Origin: Fen-1254 sp963769605
GTDB taxonomy: Bacteria > Bacteroidota > Ignavibacteria > UBA10030
Assembly: GCA_963769605.1 (NCBI GenBank)
Contig: CAVYML010000003.1
Span: 186,001 to 250,000, forward strand
Direction of reading: 5' to 3'
Length of the DNA stretch: 64,000 nt
The notes under the pieces were generated by a model. The model ran no database searches. It saw nothing but the letters and a program-made list of their open reading frames with translations, and was not told where the DNA came from. The position numbers and the translations under genes were made by a program. How positions within the stretch are numbered: position 1 is the first letter of the stretch; each line of letters begins with the position of its first letter. Shown one piece after another: positions 1-8,819 of this stretch.

Positions 1-642
1 TTTTGGTACTATGTGTAAGGAGGTTTGTGTCGTGATATTGCCCTGGCTTATATCGATGACAAAGTGAATTCTAAAATAAATATTCCCTTGATTTTCTTTC
101 GCAACTCGCGCAATTTCCCGTGAAACGTGCCAAATAAAACCCGGCTTGAATGTCAAAGCAATTTGAGACTTCCGAAATCCGCGTTCTACGGTATCGTTGA
201 GAGCGACAAACGCATTGGAGGGAATTTGGCACTGTACCGTCGGAATATCATACGGAGCTTCGATCGTTTGCGAACAATCGACTTCATAGGTTCCTGCATC
301 GGCATTGTATGCTTTGAACTCCGCTTTGAACAACACACCGAAAATTCTTTTGTTCAATTTGGTTTCGTTAATGCGCGCCTGAATTTTATTCAGAAGCTCA
401 GTGCGCAGTTTTGTTTTCCGTTGTTCGAATTCTTTCGTCGTTTCAAATTCATCTTTTACAGCTATTTTCCCGGTATAGGTCTCCATTTCATCGCGCAGAA
501 ATGTCCATTCTTCCTTTAATATCAATGTTAGAGCTGCAGGATCCATGTTCTCATCGGCGTTCATATTTGTATGCTGTGCCGGCACAATTGCAGTGAATGC
601 GGCAGTGCATAGTACTAAAAAAAAGATATGATGAATTTTCAT
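1..642 (-). CDS. secreted hypothetical protein, 3' end beyond window
   Basis: This open frame reads from an ATG at 642 leftward through 214 codons without a stop, so the C-terminus lies outside the window. The N-terminus MKIHHIFFLVLCTAAF followed by a PAQH-type cleavage site is a clear signal peptide, so the product is exported. The mature part is rich in charged residues, with a likely helical stretch (about residues 55-95) followed by a beta-like region; I recognise no family. The ATG overlaps the hemG stop in an ATGA arrangement (639-642) and a GAAAGGAAC ribosome site sits inside the end of hemG, so it is translationally coupled as the last visible gene of the heme operon. Its role is unknown; location alone suggests an envelope protein co-expressed with heme synthesis. 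Confidence 0.75.
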   Translation of the reverse strand, partial: MKIHHIFFLVLCTAAFTAIVPAQHTNMNADENMDPAALTLILKEEWTFLRDEMETYTGKIAVKDEFETTKEFEQRKTKLRTELLNKIQARINETKLNKRIFGVLFKAEFKAYNADAGTYEVDCSQTIEAPYDIPTVQCQIPSNAFVALNDTVERGFRKSQIALTFKPGFIWHVSREIARVAKENQGNIYFRIHFVIDISQGNITTQTSLHIVPK

Positions 643-2066
643 AGAACGTTCCTTTCGGAAGATTTTGAAGTCAAGATAATTTTAGCGGCCAGTGATTGCG
701 CCAGCTCATAGGAATTTTTTACACAATCGCCTACGGATATACCCCCGCGATAATTACCCGTCAATACGATGCCGGCAAAATGCTGTTCAAACCGTTCCAG
801 TGCATCGATTTTTCTTTGATAGCCGATCGTATACTGCGGAATGGATTTACGCCATCGTGTTAAGTTCCAATATACGGGTTTTCCGGAAATTTGCATAGCG
901 GATGAAAGCGCTTTTGTCGTTTCTTTGAGAATACCTGCATCGCTCATTTCGTACAATTCCGGCTGCCGTGCCCCGCCCATAAATGCATTGACTGCAGCAT
1001 GGTCTTTCGGCGCGCGGCTGGGGAAGAGACTTGAATTCCACAAACATCCGAGAATATTTTTTTTTTCTTTGGACGGGACCAAAAACCCAAAACCATTCAA
1101 CGGATGATAAATGTCTTCCCGCTTGTATCCCAGAAATATAGAGACGATAGGTGAATAATAAATTGAATCGAGCACTTCGGCTGTTTCCGGAGAAAGACGG
1201 CGTATAATCGGCGCTGCATCGTACGCCGCAGTCGCAAAGACGACATAATCGGTCTCGATCTTGTGATGTTTTCCCTTGAATAAATATTCGATGATATAAC
1301 GCCGGGATTGAACTCTCGTTCGCTTCGGCTGTTGTATTCCGGTCACTCGTGCGCCGGCAATAATTTCGCTGCGCATCGATTCGGCAAGTGCGCGAGGAAG
1401 CGTCTGCATTCCGCTGCGGAAGGAAAAAGTTTCGGCTCTGTCTTTGGCTTTCTCTTCCCGTTGCCGCCGCTCCCCAACTCCCCAGATCATACCCTTTATT
1501 AATCCGCCGTAATTCTTTTCCAAAGCATAGAGTTTGGGAAATGCAGAGCGGACGCTTAGCTGTTCTGCTTTTCCGGCAAAAACACCCGCTACAAAAGGAT
1601 CGATCGCATAATCTAAGAATTCATGCCCTAATCTGCGGGATACGAATTCCGCGATGCTTTCTTCATTGTGTGCCCTACCGATCAATGGCTCTTTCAGGAG
1701 GCGTAATTTTCCTTTCGTAGAGAATAAGTCCGTACGTAAGAGCGACAGCGGACCTAACGGCAGAGGAAGAAGCATGTCGTTGCGAAGAATAAACCTGTTT
1801 TTCCCTTCCGGATTGGCGTAGATAAATTCGTCCTCTAAATGCAAACCGGCAACAAGGTCTTTGAAGAGGGGTGTTGTTTCTAAAGCCGTATTTGCGCCGG
1901 TCTCATAGAGAAACCCGCGGTCTTCGATCGACTTCATCGTTCCGCCTACATCTGAATCTTTTGAAAGGACAAGAACAGCGAGACCCCTTTTTTTCAGCCA
2001 ATAGGCCGTGGACAATCCGGTAATGCCTTCGCCGACAACAAGAATATCGATTTTTTTTTGGTTCAT
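639..2066 (-). CDS. hemG: protoporphyrinogen oxidase (HemY/HemG type)
   Basis: FAD-dependent, oxygen-using oxidase that converts protoporphyrinogen IX to protoporphyrin IX (or coproporphyrinogen III to coproporphyrin III in the alternative pathway), the step before iron insertion. The 475-residue length matches the HemY family. The dinucleotide-binding GxGxxG is at residues 12-17 (GEGITG), followed by the VGG region near residue 41 and the C-terminal FAD-contacting GNYRGGISVGDCV near residues 437-449. It ends by overlapping the next gene's ATG by 4 bp and lies downstream of the thioesterase gene in the heme operon. Assignment to the enzyme family is firm; which of the two porphyrin pathways it serves cannot be decided from sequence alone. 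Confidence 0.93.
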   Translation of the reverse strand: MNQKKIDILVVGEGITGLSTAYWLKKRGLAVLVLSKDSDVGGTMKSIEDRGFLYETGANTALETTPLFKDLVAGLHLEDEFIYANPEGKNRFILRNDMLLPLPLGPLSLLRTDLFSTKGKLRLLKEPLIGRAHNEESIAEFVSRRLGHEFLDYAIDPFVAGVFAGKAEQLSVRSAFPKLYALEKNYGGLIKGMIWGVGERRQREEKAKDRAETFSFRSGMQTLPRALAESMRSEIIAGARVTGIQQPKRTRVQSRRYIIEYLFKGKHHKIETDYVVFATAAYDAAPIIRRLSPETAEVLDSIYYSPIVSIFLGYKREDIYHPLNGFGFLVPSKEKKNILGCLWNSSLFPSRAPKDHAAVNAFMGGARQPELYEMSDAGILKETTKALSSAMQISGKPVYWNLTRWRKSIPQYTIGYQRKIDALERFEQHFAGIVLTGNYRGGISVGDCVKNSYELAQSLAAKIILTSKSSERNVL

Positions 2067-2147
2067 AAATTTGTTATGGTAAAGTAAGGAGGAAAAATGA
2101 AAAATGGTAGGAGATGCATCGACAAAAAGAAAAAAAGCAATATTGTC

Positions 2148-2543
2148 TTACTGCTTTTGGTGCCCCTTTAAATAGCATGTGCCGGTCATTTCGGCTATCG
2201 TTTGTCCATTTTCATCCGTAATATTCACCCGGTAAACGCTTATTTTGCCGGTTTGCGATACCTGTGCTGCCGTTGCTGTGAGTGTTCCCTTAGTGCATGA
2301 ATGCAGATAGGAGATAAATGCGTTCAGTGTAACCGCCGGATTGCCGTAGCTGTTTGCCGCCATGGAAAGTGCCAGATCGGCAAGAGTAAAGAGAGCTCCT
2401 CCCATAACAATGCCGAGGCCGTTCAGGTGATTTTTAGTCACTTCCATGGTGCATACTGCCGCCCCTTCCCGGACTTCATCGACCCTGATGCCGCACTGCC
2501 GGGCAAAATAATCCTTTTTAAATAATTCTTGGATGTTATTCAT
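2148..2543 (-). CDS. PaaI-like hotdog-fold thioesterase
   Basis: A 131-residue single hotdog-fold protein of the PaaI/YbdB-like acyl-CoA thioesterase group, which hydrolyses (hydroxyphenylacetyl- or similar) CoA thioesters as a homo-oligomer in the cytoplasm. The signature spans residues 39-58: N41, a GG pair at 48-49 and the catalytic-type Asp in TLAD at residue 56. The residue normally His in the HGG motif is Met here (IVMGGA), which is unusual and could alter catalysis. It sits inside the heme operon between hemH and hemG, about 80-90 bp from each, with no visible separate promoter. No role in heme synthesis is established for it; the substrate is unknown. Confidence 0.85.
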   Translation of the reverse strand: MNNIQELFKKDYFARQCGIRVDEVREGAAVCTMEVTKNHLNGLGIVMGGALFTLADLALSMAANSYGNPAVTLNAFISYLHSCTKGTLTATAAQVSQTGKISVYRVNITDENGQTIAEMTGTCYLKGHQKQ

Positions 2544-2630
2544 GCTGTGTCTCGATCAGAAATGCCTGAATTCTCTGTGGTCTTTTTTTGCTGAAATATT
2601 TAAAATTTTCAAAAATGAAATTTAAATTCC

Positions 2631-3690
2631 TCATTTCCACGGACAAATGACGGGTTTTGCCCGTTCAGCTTGCTGCGGCCAGAGACGTGCACAAATCGTT
2701 TTGCATGCATCCGAAGAAAGAAGTGAAAGAGTCAGGTCTTCCAGGCAATCGATGAACTTTGGGTGATCGTTCAATGCCGGCATCAGTTCAAACTGCCGTA
2801 TTCCCGCCTTGAGAGCTCTCTCCCGAACATCGATATTGATTTCGTGCAACGTCTCGATATGATCCGTTACGAAAGCAACCGGCACAATAAGAAGGTGCTT
2901 GCGCCTTTCTCGAGCAAGCCGCTGCACCGTTTCAATCAGCGAAGGTCTGAGCCAATGCATCGGCCCGACCTTGCTTTGATAGCAGAGGGTAGACCGAATA
3001 TTCCAATCCCCTGATTCCATAACTGCACGTACTGTCTCTTCCACATGGAGCTGATACGGATCTCCCTTTTTGATGTAGCTTTCCGGTACTCCGTGAGCGC
3101 TAAAAACGATATCGATATCTTTCTCAGCAACGCCCGAAATTTTTTTTATCGTCAATGTAATATTATCCGCAAGCGCTTCGATGAACATGGGATGATTCGG
3201 ATAGCAGCAAATAAATTTTGTCGGAATGTCAAGGCCGGCAATCTTTGCCTGCCGATTCCATTCATGCAGACTGGAAAGCGTCGTTGCCTGCGAAAAGTGG
3301 GGATAGAGAGGAATCAGAAGAATTTGTTCGTAACCGCCCGCTTTCACAAGATGTACTGTTTCTTCCGTGAGGGGATGCCAGTATCGCATAGCGATGAATG
3401 TTGTTGTGTCGAGTTCCTGCACGCGAAGTCTTTTCTGTAATGCCTCGGCTTGTTTTTGTGTGAGATCGAGAATCGGAGATTTTCCGCCGATCATGTCATA
3501 GTTCCGCCGTACTTTCATCGACCGCTTCTTTGAAATGAATCTCGCCAGCGGCTTGCGCGCAAGAAACGCGAGAGGGAAATCAATAATGTCCGGATCCATA
3601 AAAAGATTATATAAAAAAGGTTCAACCGCTTCCGGTGAATCCGGTCCGCCTAATTGAAAGAGTACCTGCTCCAGTCTTGGGTCTTTTCAT
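2631..3690 (-). CDS. hemH: ferrochelatase with an apparent N-terminal frameshift
   Basis: Inserts Fe2+ into the porphyrin ring, the last step of heme synthesis. The uninterrupted frame from the internal ATG at 3599 (MDPDIIDF) gives 322 residues, but family homology continues upstream in the same frame to codon 3665 (VLFQLGGPDSPEAVEPFLYN), and an in-frame TGA at 3689-3687 then blocks it. A well-placed ATG at 3690 reads MKRPKTGA and joins this frame perfectly if one G (3665 or 3666) is removed. So either the gene carries a one-base insertion, the assembly has an error, or translation starts at CTG 3674. The catalytic His is in FSAHG (residue 169 of the 322-residue frame), with IGGKSPI as the porphyrin-pocket motif. 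There is no C-terminal Fe-S cluster extension. Confidence 0.88.
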
Positions 3691-3712
3691 TTTCGATAGG
3701 ATACTTTTAACA

Positions 3713-4759
3713 TCAATTGTCAATTATTTTTTGACTGAGCTCTTTCACTGCCTTCACAAATGCTTTTACATGTTCCACTGGAGTGTCCGGAAAAATACCG
3801 TGTCCGAGATTAAAAATATGACCGGTTCCGTTTCCGAATTTATTGAGAATAACTTCGACCTCTTCGCGGATTTTTTCCGGCAAGGAATAGAGCACATGAG
3901 GATTCATGTTTCCTTGAAGCGCAACGGAATGACCGATCTTTCTTCGGGCTTCTCCGATGTCGACCGTCCAATCCAGACCCACGACCTCACAGCCGGTTTG
4001 AGCAATGGCTTCCAGTGAATGGCCGCAGTCCTTGCAAAAAACGATTGCCGGCACGCCGGCATGATGCAGACCGGCGAGTGTTTGTTCAATATATTGAAGC
4101 GAAAATTCTTTAAAATTCTCAGGCAGCAGCAAGCCGCCCCATGTATCGAAGATTTGAATCGCTTGTGCTCCGGCTTCGATCTGCGCATTGAGATATGCAG
4201 CAACGGATGCTGTTATTTTTTCTAAGAGAGCGTGAGCGTCGGTCGGACGTTTGACAATAAGCTCTTTTAAAATATCGAAATTTTTCGATCCGAAACCTTC
4301 CACCATGTACGCAGCAAGAGTCCACGGTGATCCGGCGAATCCGATAAGCGGAACCCTGCCGTTCAGATTTTTACGGGTTAATCGGAGAGCGTCCATGACA
4401 AATCGCAGTTCTTGATTCGGATCGGGGATACGGAGATTATCGATATCCGCGCGGGAACGGATGGGACGCTCGAAACGCGGGCCGCCTTTGCCTTCTTCTA
4501 CAAAGAGCTTCATGCCCATGGCTTCCGGTACGACGAGAATATCCGAAAAAATTATACATGCATCGACGTCGAGGATATCCACAGGCTGAATGGAAACTTC
4601 GCAGGCAAGTTCCGGTGTTTTACATAATGTAAGAAAATCGGTCCCTGCACGAAGCGCACGGTACTCCGGCAGGTATCGCCCCGCCTGGCGCATGATCCAT
4701 ACCGGCGTTCGTTCAACCGGCTTCCGAAAACATGATCTGAGGAATAAATCGTTGATCAT
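3713..4759 (-). CDS. hemE: uroporphyrinogen decarboxylase
   Basis: Cytoplasmic, cofactor-free enzyme that decarboxylates the four acetate side chains of uroporphyrinogen III to coproporphyrinogen III. The 348 residues match the family length. The first signature, WIMRQAGRYLPEYR at residues 21-34, carries the substrate-binding Arg residues; the second, GFAGSPWTLA, lies near residue 145, and the metal-free active-site FSDILVVP segment lies near residues 70-77. It is followed by hemH after about 23 bp and preceded by hemD after about 60 bp on the same strand, in the usual heme operon order. No defects are visible. Confidence 0.96.
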   Translation of the reverse strand: MINDLFLRSCFRKPVERTPVWIMRQAGRYLPEYRALRAGTDFLTLCKTPELACEVSIQPVDILDVDACIIFSDILVVPEAMGMKLFVEEGKGGPRFERPIRSRADIDNLRIPDPNQELRFVMDALRLTRKNLNGRVPLIGFAGSPWTLAAYMVEGFGSKNFDILKELIVKRPTDAHALLEKITASVAAYLNAQIEAGAQAIQIFDTWGGLLLPENFKEFSLQYIEQTLAGLHHAGVPAIVFCKDCGHSLEAIAQTGCEVVGLDWTVDIGEARRKIGHSVALQGNMNPHVLYSLPEKIREEVEVILNKFGNGTGHIFNLGHGIFPDTPVEHVKAFVKAVKELSQKIIDN

Positions 4760-4819
4760 ACCGAACTATTTGCGATTGAGTGATTTTCGAATGAAGATTT
4801 TTTCACTCCACAGCTCTGT

Positions 4820-5641
4820 CTATTGAATTTTAATTTCTGAATTTTGAATTTTCCATTTTTCTATTCCGTCCGCCAGACTTTCCGCTGTTGCATGTTCGGC
4901 CATAATCGTTACAGGAAGTCCCGATTGGACGACGGTTTCGGCAGTTGTGGGCCCGATAACGGCAATTGCCGTCCTTTTCAGGTTGTCGGTGCCGAACAGC
5001 TCTATAAAATTATGAACGCCGGACGGACTGAAAAAAGTTGCAACGTCAATTGCCCGATTATCACTTTGCATGGACGTCATGGCGGCTGAACCTGCCGGAG
5101 GTGCGATGGTTTTGTAAACAACAATAGTATCAATCGAATAACCATTTTGCGCAAGGCTGCTGGAAAGAATATCGCGGCCGATATCGCTCGTGGGAAATAA
5201 TATCTTCGCTTTCGGCACAATCTTTTCAGCGATCCTCCGGGCAAGCTGTTCCGCCGTTGTGTCGTGCGCAACGGTATAAACTGTAAATCCGCATGACCGG
5301 AGAGCGCATGCCGTCTTTTCTCCGACGGCGAATATTTCCTTAGTAGAAAGCGTTTCAAGAGCAAGGGGACGAATCGAACGAACGCGGCCCATAAATTTTG
5401 CAACGCCATTCTTGCTGGTAAAACAAAGTGCATCATACGAAGCGAGCTTCCAGATTGCCTCATCGCATGCCTGCCATGAATCCGGATCCGCAATTTCGAT
5501 TGCAGGGCAGCAGACAACGTGAGCGCCCCGGTTCTCTAAAAGCACACGAAAAGGAGCGCTTTGCTCGGCAGCACGCGTGACAAGAATTGTGCAGCCTTGT
5601 AAGCTGAGTTCATTTGTTCCTGTTTGTTTGTTGTATGTCAT
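4820..5641 (-). CDS. hemD: uroporphyrinogen-III synthase
   Basis: Cyclises hydroxymethylbilane to uroporphyrinogen III with inversion of ring D. The family is poorly conserved; the call rests on the 273-residue length, the two-lobed alpha/beta pattern, typical segments (ILVTRAAEQS near residue 18, DALCFTSKNGV near 71-81, TFFSPSGVHNF near 214) and its place between hemC and hemE. The last ten or so residues (KIQNSEIKIQ) are encoded by an AATTCA-type simple repeat (about 4825-4858) like the word repeats seen after other stop codons in this window, so the natural C-terminus has probably been extended or replaced by repeat growth. Confidence 0.9.
   Translation of the reverse strand: MTYNKQTGTNELSLQGCTILVTRAAEQSAPFRVLLENRGAHVVCCPAIEIADPDSWQACDEAIWKLASYDALCFTSKNGVAKFMGRVRSIRPLALETLSTKEIFAVGEKTACALRSCGFTVYTVAHDTTAEQLARRIAEKIVPKAKILFPTSDIGRDILSSSLAQNGYSIDTIVVYKTIAPPAGSAAMTSMQSDNRAIDVATFFSPSGVHNFIELFGTDNLKRTAIAVIGPTTAETVVQSGLPVTIMAEHATAESLADGIEKWKIQNSEIKIQ
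4825..4858. repeat. AATTCA-type word repeat inside the hemD 3' end
   Basis: Read on the minus strand this is AAAATTCAAAATTCAG followed by AAATTAAAATTCAA, just before the hemD stop. It is the same kind of degenerate ATTCA word array as the one after the XRE gene (about 60348-60400). Here it is translated. Confidence 0.6.
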
Positions 5642-5668
5642 AAAAGCCCTCTTTCAAATATTCGTTGT

Positions 5669-6607
5669 TTACTTAGAATGCCGGATATCTTCAAGAATTT
5701 CCCTTGCTCCCTGTTGCAGCAGTTCTTTTGCAAGCTCGATGCCTATCTGTTCCGCGTCAGCCGGCGCTCCGGTTTTAAATGCGCGAATAATTTTTCTTCC
5801 GTCTAAGCTCCCGACAACGGCATCCAGATGAAGCATTTCTCCAAGAATCGTTGCCAGTGCGCCTATCGGAATTTGACATCCTCCTTCAAGTTCACGCAAG
5901 AGCGCTCGTTCTGCCGTCACCGCGCGTTCCGTCGGCAGATGCTGAAGCGCGCCTATGATGCCGATAACGGGATCGTCGTCGGATCGGGTTTCGACTGCAA
6001 GTGCGCCTTGTCCGACCGCAGGCAGCATGAGATTAAACGGAAGAATGTCGGAAATGCGGGCTGACCATCCAAGCCGCGTGACTCCGGCTTTTGCGAGTAT
6101 CATTCCGTTCCATTGTGATTCGTCGAATTTCTTGATGCGCGTATTCAAATTGCCGCGAATGTCAACAATGTTCAAATCCGGCCGGGCGCCGAGCAGTTGG
6201 CATTTACGGCGCAAGCTGCCTGTTGCAACCGTTGCATGGATGGGAAGGGATGCAAACCGGGTTCCGCTGTTCTTTGGATGTGCAAGAAAAACGTCATGAA
6301 CATCGTCCCGTTCCAATATTGCGGCAAGCATCAGCCCGGATGGTATGAACGTAGGAACATCTTTAAGGCTGTGGACAGCAAGATCGACACGCCTCTGCAG
6401 GAGTGCGTGTTCAAGCTCCTTGGTAAACAATCCTTTATCGCCGATTTTGGCGAGAGGCGTGTCTAAAATTTTATCTCCGCTTGTTTTAATAATTTCAATA
6501 TCGGCGGAAATTTCGGGAAAGGAATGTTTTAAAAGCGCCTTTATATGATTGGCTTGCCAAAGGGCCAGTTCGCTGCCGCGTGTCCCGATACGCAGTTTAG
6601 TTATCAT
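5669..6607 (-). CDS. hemC: hydroxymethylbilane synthase (porphobilinogen deaminase)
   Basis: Polymerises four porphobilinogen units into hydroxymethylbilane. The 312 residues are normal. The N-terminal RIGTRGSELALWQAN signature is at residues 6-20, the active-site Asp region (HSLKDVP) near residue 80, and the dipyrromethane-cofactor Cys is in EGGCQIPIGA (Cys about residue 244). Its ATG overlaps the 3' end of hemA by 11 bp, so the two are translationally coupled. hemD follows 27 bp downstream on the same strand. Confidence 0.97.
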   Translation of the reverse strand: MITKLRIGTRGSELALWQANHIKALLKHSFPEISADIEIIKTSGDKILDTPLAKIGDKGLFTKELEHALLQRRVDLAVHSLKDVPTFIPSGLMLAAILERDDVHDVFLAHPKNSGTRFASLPIHATVATGSLRRKCQLLGARPDLNIVDIRGNLNTRIKKFDESQWNGMILAKAGVTRLGWSARISDILPFNLMLPAVGQGALAVETRSDDDPVIGIIGALQHLPTERAVTAERALLRELEGGCQIPIGALATILGEMLHLDAVVGSLDGRKIIRAFKTGAPADAEQIGIELAKELLQQGAREILEDIRHSK

Positions 6608-7883
6608 TCGGGTCCTCTTGAGAGGGGTGAATCAGTCCGAAAAGTTTTTGAAGCGCATCCATTTTTTGCAGGCGTCCTGAAAGCGATTGTCCGCCGCCGT
6701 TTTTTAAATTCGCTATGGGCGTATGTATGATTTTATTGACAATTCTTTTCGTTACAAGTTCGACCAATTCACGGTCTTTTGGTTCAAAGCGATTGATGTT
6801 CTTTGCCACTTCTTCCTGGCGCACTGTTTCCATGAATTGAGAAAGCGCCGTAATGGTCGGATTTACTTCGAGCGATGAATACCACTGTGTCATTTCGGTC
6901 AGAACGGTATCGATAATCGATTCGACTTTCGGCACTTCCGCTTTTCTCCGTCCGAGGTTTTCATCGACCATGACATTGAGTGCATCGAGGTCGTAGAGAA
7001 AAACGTTTTCCATTTCTTTCACAGCCGGGTCGATATTCCGGGGAACGCCGAGGTCGATGACAAACATAGGCCCGTACCGGCGGCTCCGTTTCAATTTTTC
7101 GATATCTAAAGGTTGAAGAATAAATCGTCCGGCGTCGACAGAAGAAATAACGATATCCGCCTCCGCCAGCGCGTCGCACCATTGATCAAACGGCACAGCC
7201 GTTCCCTGAACTTTTACTGCGAGCCGCTCGGCGCGTTCCAGCGTTCGGTTCGTAATAAGCAGTTTCCCGATTTCTTTTCCGCGCAGATGGGTTGCCGTTA
7301 ATTCAGCCGTTTCGCCTGCGCCGATGACGAGTGCAGTTTTTTTCTGCAGGTCCTCGAAAATTTTCTGTGCCAGCTCCACCGCTGCATAGCTGACGGAGAC
7401 CGCACCTTCCCCGATGACGGTTTCTGCACGTGCGCGTTTTCCAACTCGGAATGCAAGCTGAAAGAGACGGTTCATAAAAATTCCGGCTGTGCCTTGTTCC
7501 GCAGCGCTGTTGAATCCGCTTTTGACCTGCATGAGAATTTGCACGTCTCCCAAAACCATCGAATCAATTCCCGATGCGACACGGAACAAATGCCGCGCGG
7601 CATCGCCGGCTTTCAATGAAAACATATCGCCGGTGTGCACAAGATCAGCCGCTTTTTTCTGCACAATAAGGAAATTCTTAAGCGATTCAGGAGGAATGCT
7701 TCCGTCCTCTGCAAGAACGTAGAGTTCCGTCCGGTTGCAGGTCGAGAACAGAACTGCTTCGCTGCATCCGAACTCTTTTGAATGTGCCAAAGCATGGCGC
7801 ACTTCGTCGTCCGAAAACCAAAGTTTTTCGCGCACATCTAACGGCGCTGAATTGTGCGATATACCGACACAGAAAAGATTCAT
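6597..7883 (-). CDS. hemA: glutamyl-tRNA reductase
   Basis: NADPH-dependent first step of the C5 pathway: reduces Glu-tRNA(Glu) to glutamate-1-semialdehyde. The 428 residues agree with the family. The N-terminal GISHNSAPLDVRE (residues 7-19) is followed by the catalytic Cys49 in STCNRTE. The NADPH-binding segment VIGAGETAELTATHL is near residues 187-201, and the C-terminal helical dimerisation domain is present. The ATG at 7883 follows the ccsA-like gene by 19 bp. hemL and hemB, needed for the next two steps, are not in the window. Confidence 0.97.
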   Translation of the reverse strand: MNLFCVGISHNSAPLDVREKLWFSDDEVRHALAHSKEFGCSEAVLFSTCNRTELYVLAEDGSIPPESLKNFLIVQKKAADLVHTGDMFSLKAGDAARHLFRVASGIDSMVLGDVQILMQVKSGFNSAAEQGTAGIFMNRLFQLAFRVGKRARAETVIGEGAVSVSYAAVELAQKIFEDLQKKTALVIGAGETAELTATHLRGKEIGKLLITNRTLERAERLAVKVQGTAVPFDQWCDALAEADIVISSVDAGRFILQPLDIEKLKRSRRYGPMFVIDLGVPRNIDPAVKEMENVFLYDLDALNVMVDENLGRRKAEVPKVESIIDTVLTEMTQWYSSLEVNPTITALSQFMETVRQEEVAKNINRFEPKDRELVELVTKRIVNKIIHTPIANLKNGGGQSLSGRLQKMDALQKLFGLIHPSQEDPNDN

Positions 7884-7902
7884 ACGGTTCGCCCCGGGCG
7901 AA

Positions 7903-8730
7903 TTAATAAAACTTATGGAATCCGCTGAAAAAGATGTTAACTACGGTCATCGAGAAAATGGCGACAACAAATCCGAGAATAGCTACGATCATCATTTTCC
8001 GTCCCTTAAAATTTCGTACTGCCGGAGCAACGGCCAAAAAGCCGTAGAGAATCCATATGATGACGGTGCCGATTAATTTCGGATCGTAGGAATATATGTT
8101 TGCATATACGTGGTGAAGCCAGATAATTCCGAATGTTATTGCGCATCCGAGAATGACGAATGCAAGACGGATAGCGGTGACTGCCATGCGTTCGATGGTT
8201 TCCAGTGTAGGGAGTTTTTTGTAAATAACACCGAAACGCGTTGCCTTCATCTCGTGATACAGCATAAGGTAGAGGAAGCCGTATGAGCCTGCAATTGTGA
8301 CAGCCGCATAGCCGAGTAAAGCCGCGGTGACGTGAAGACCGAAGAAAAGACTGCGCAAAATTTCAGGAACCTGCGGGGAGTCTTTGATAAAAAGAGACGA
8401 TGCGAGTTGAAAAAAAAACGCGATATTTAAAATAAAATAACCGGTTTCCGCATGCTGCGCGCGCAGTTCGATCACCAGATAGGTTAATGCGACAGAGAAG
8501 GCGAGGACGGAAAAAATCTCAAAGAGATTGGTGACCGGCGGATGTGAAAAGGCAACCGCACGGAGAAGCAGGTATGTTAGATGGAGCGCGATGATAAAGG
8601 CGAGGAGCGGCGTTTTAATTCTTTGTGCCCACTTAATGTCGGAAAAAAACGCTCTCCCGTACGTTCCGACAAGAAGAAAATAAAACACCGGTAAAAGAAT
8701 CTTCAGGATATCAATGATAAATGCCGTCAC
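7903..8730 (-). CDS. CcsA/HemX-like multi-pass membrane protein
   Basis: A 275-residue inner-membrane protein with about eight hydrophobic segments, belonging to the cytochrome c assembly CcsA/CcmC/HemX superfamily that handles heme at the membrane. The usual tryptophan-rich motif (WGxYWSWDPKE) is recognisable but degraded here to ANIYSYDPKL near residues 211-220, which fits HemX-type proteins better than a working cytochrome c synthase subunit. It starts at GTG 8730 and leads the operon ahead of hemA, as hemX does in several bacteria; there HemX affects GluTR level. The position makes it the likely first gene of the heme operon, with the promoter in the 89-bp gap 8731-8819. Confidence 0.8.
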   Translation of the reverse strand: MTAFIIDILKILLPVFYFLLVGTYGRAFFSDIKWAQRIKTPLLAFIIALHLTYLLLRAVAFSHPPVTNLFEIFSVLAFSVALTYLVIELRAQHAETGYFILNIAFFFQLASSLFIKDSPQVPEILRSLFFGLHVTAALLGYAAVTIAGSYGFLYLMLYHEMKATRFGVIYKKLPTLETIERMAVTAIRLAFVILGCAITFGIIWLHHVYANIYSYDPKLIGTVIIWILYGFLAVAPAVRNFKGRKMMIVAILGFVVAIFSMTVVNIFFSGFHKFY

Positions 8731-8819
8731 ATCAAAAAAGTAGCGAAAATGGCGGGAAAATACAAGTGGTGAGAAAAGAACAAATACTTAATGAATTTCG
8801 AAAAAACGCAAGAACTTTT

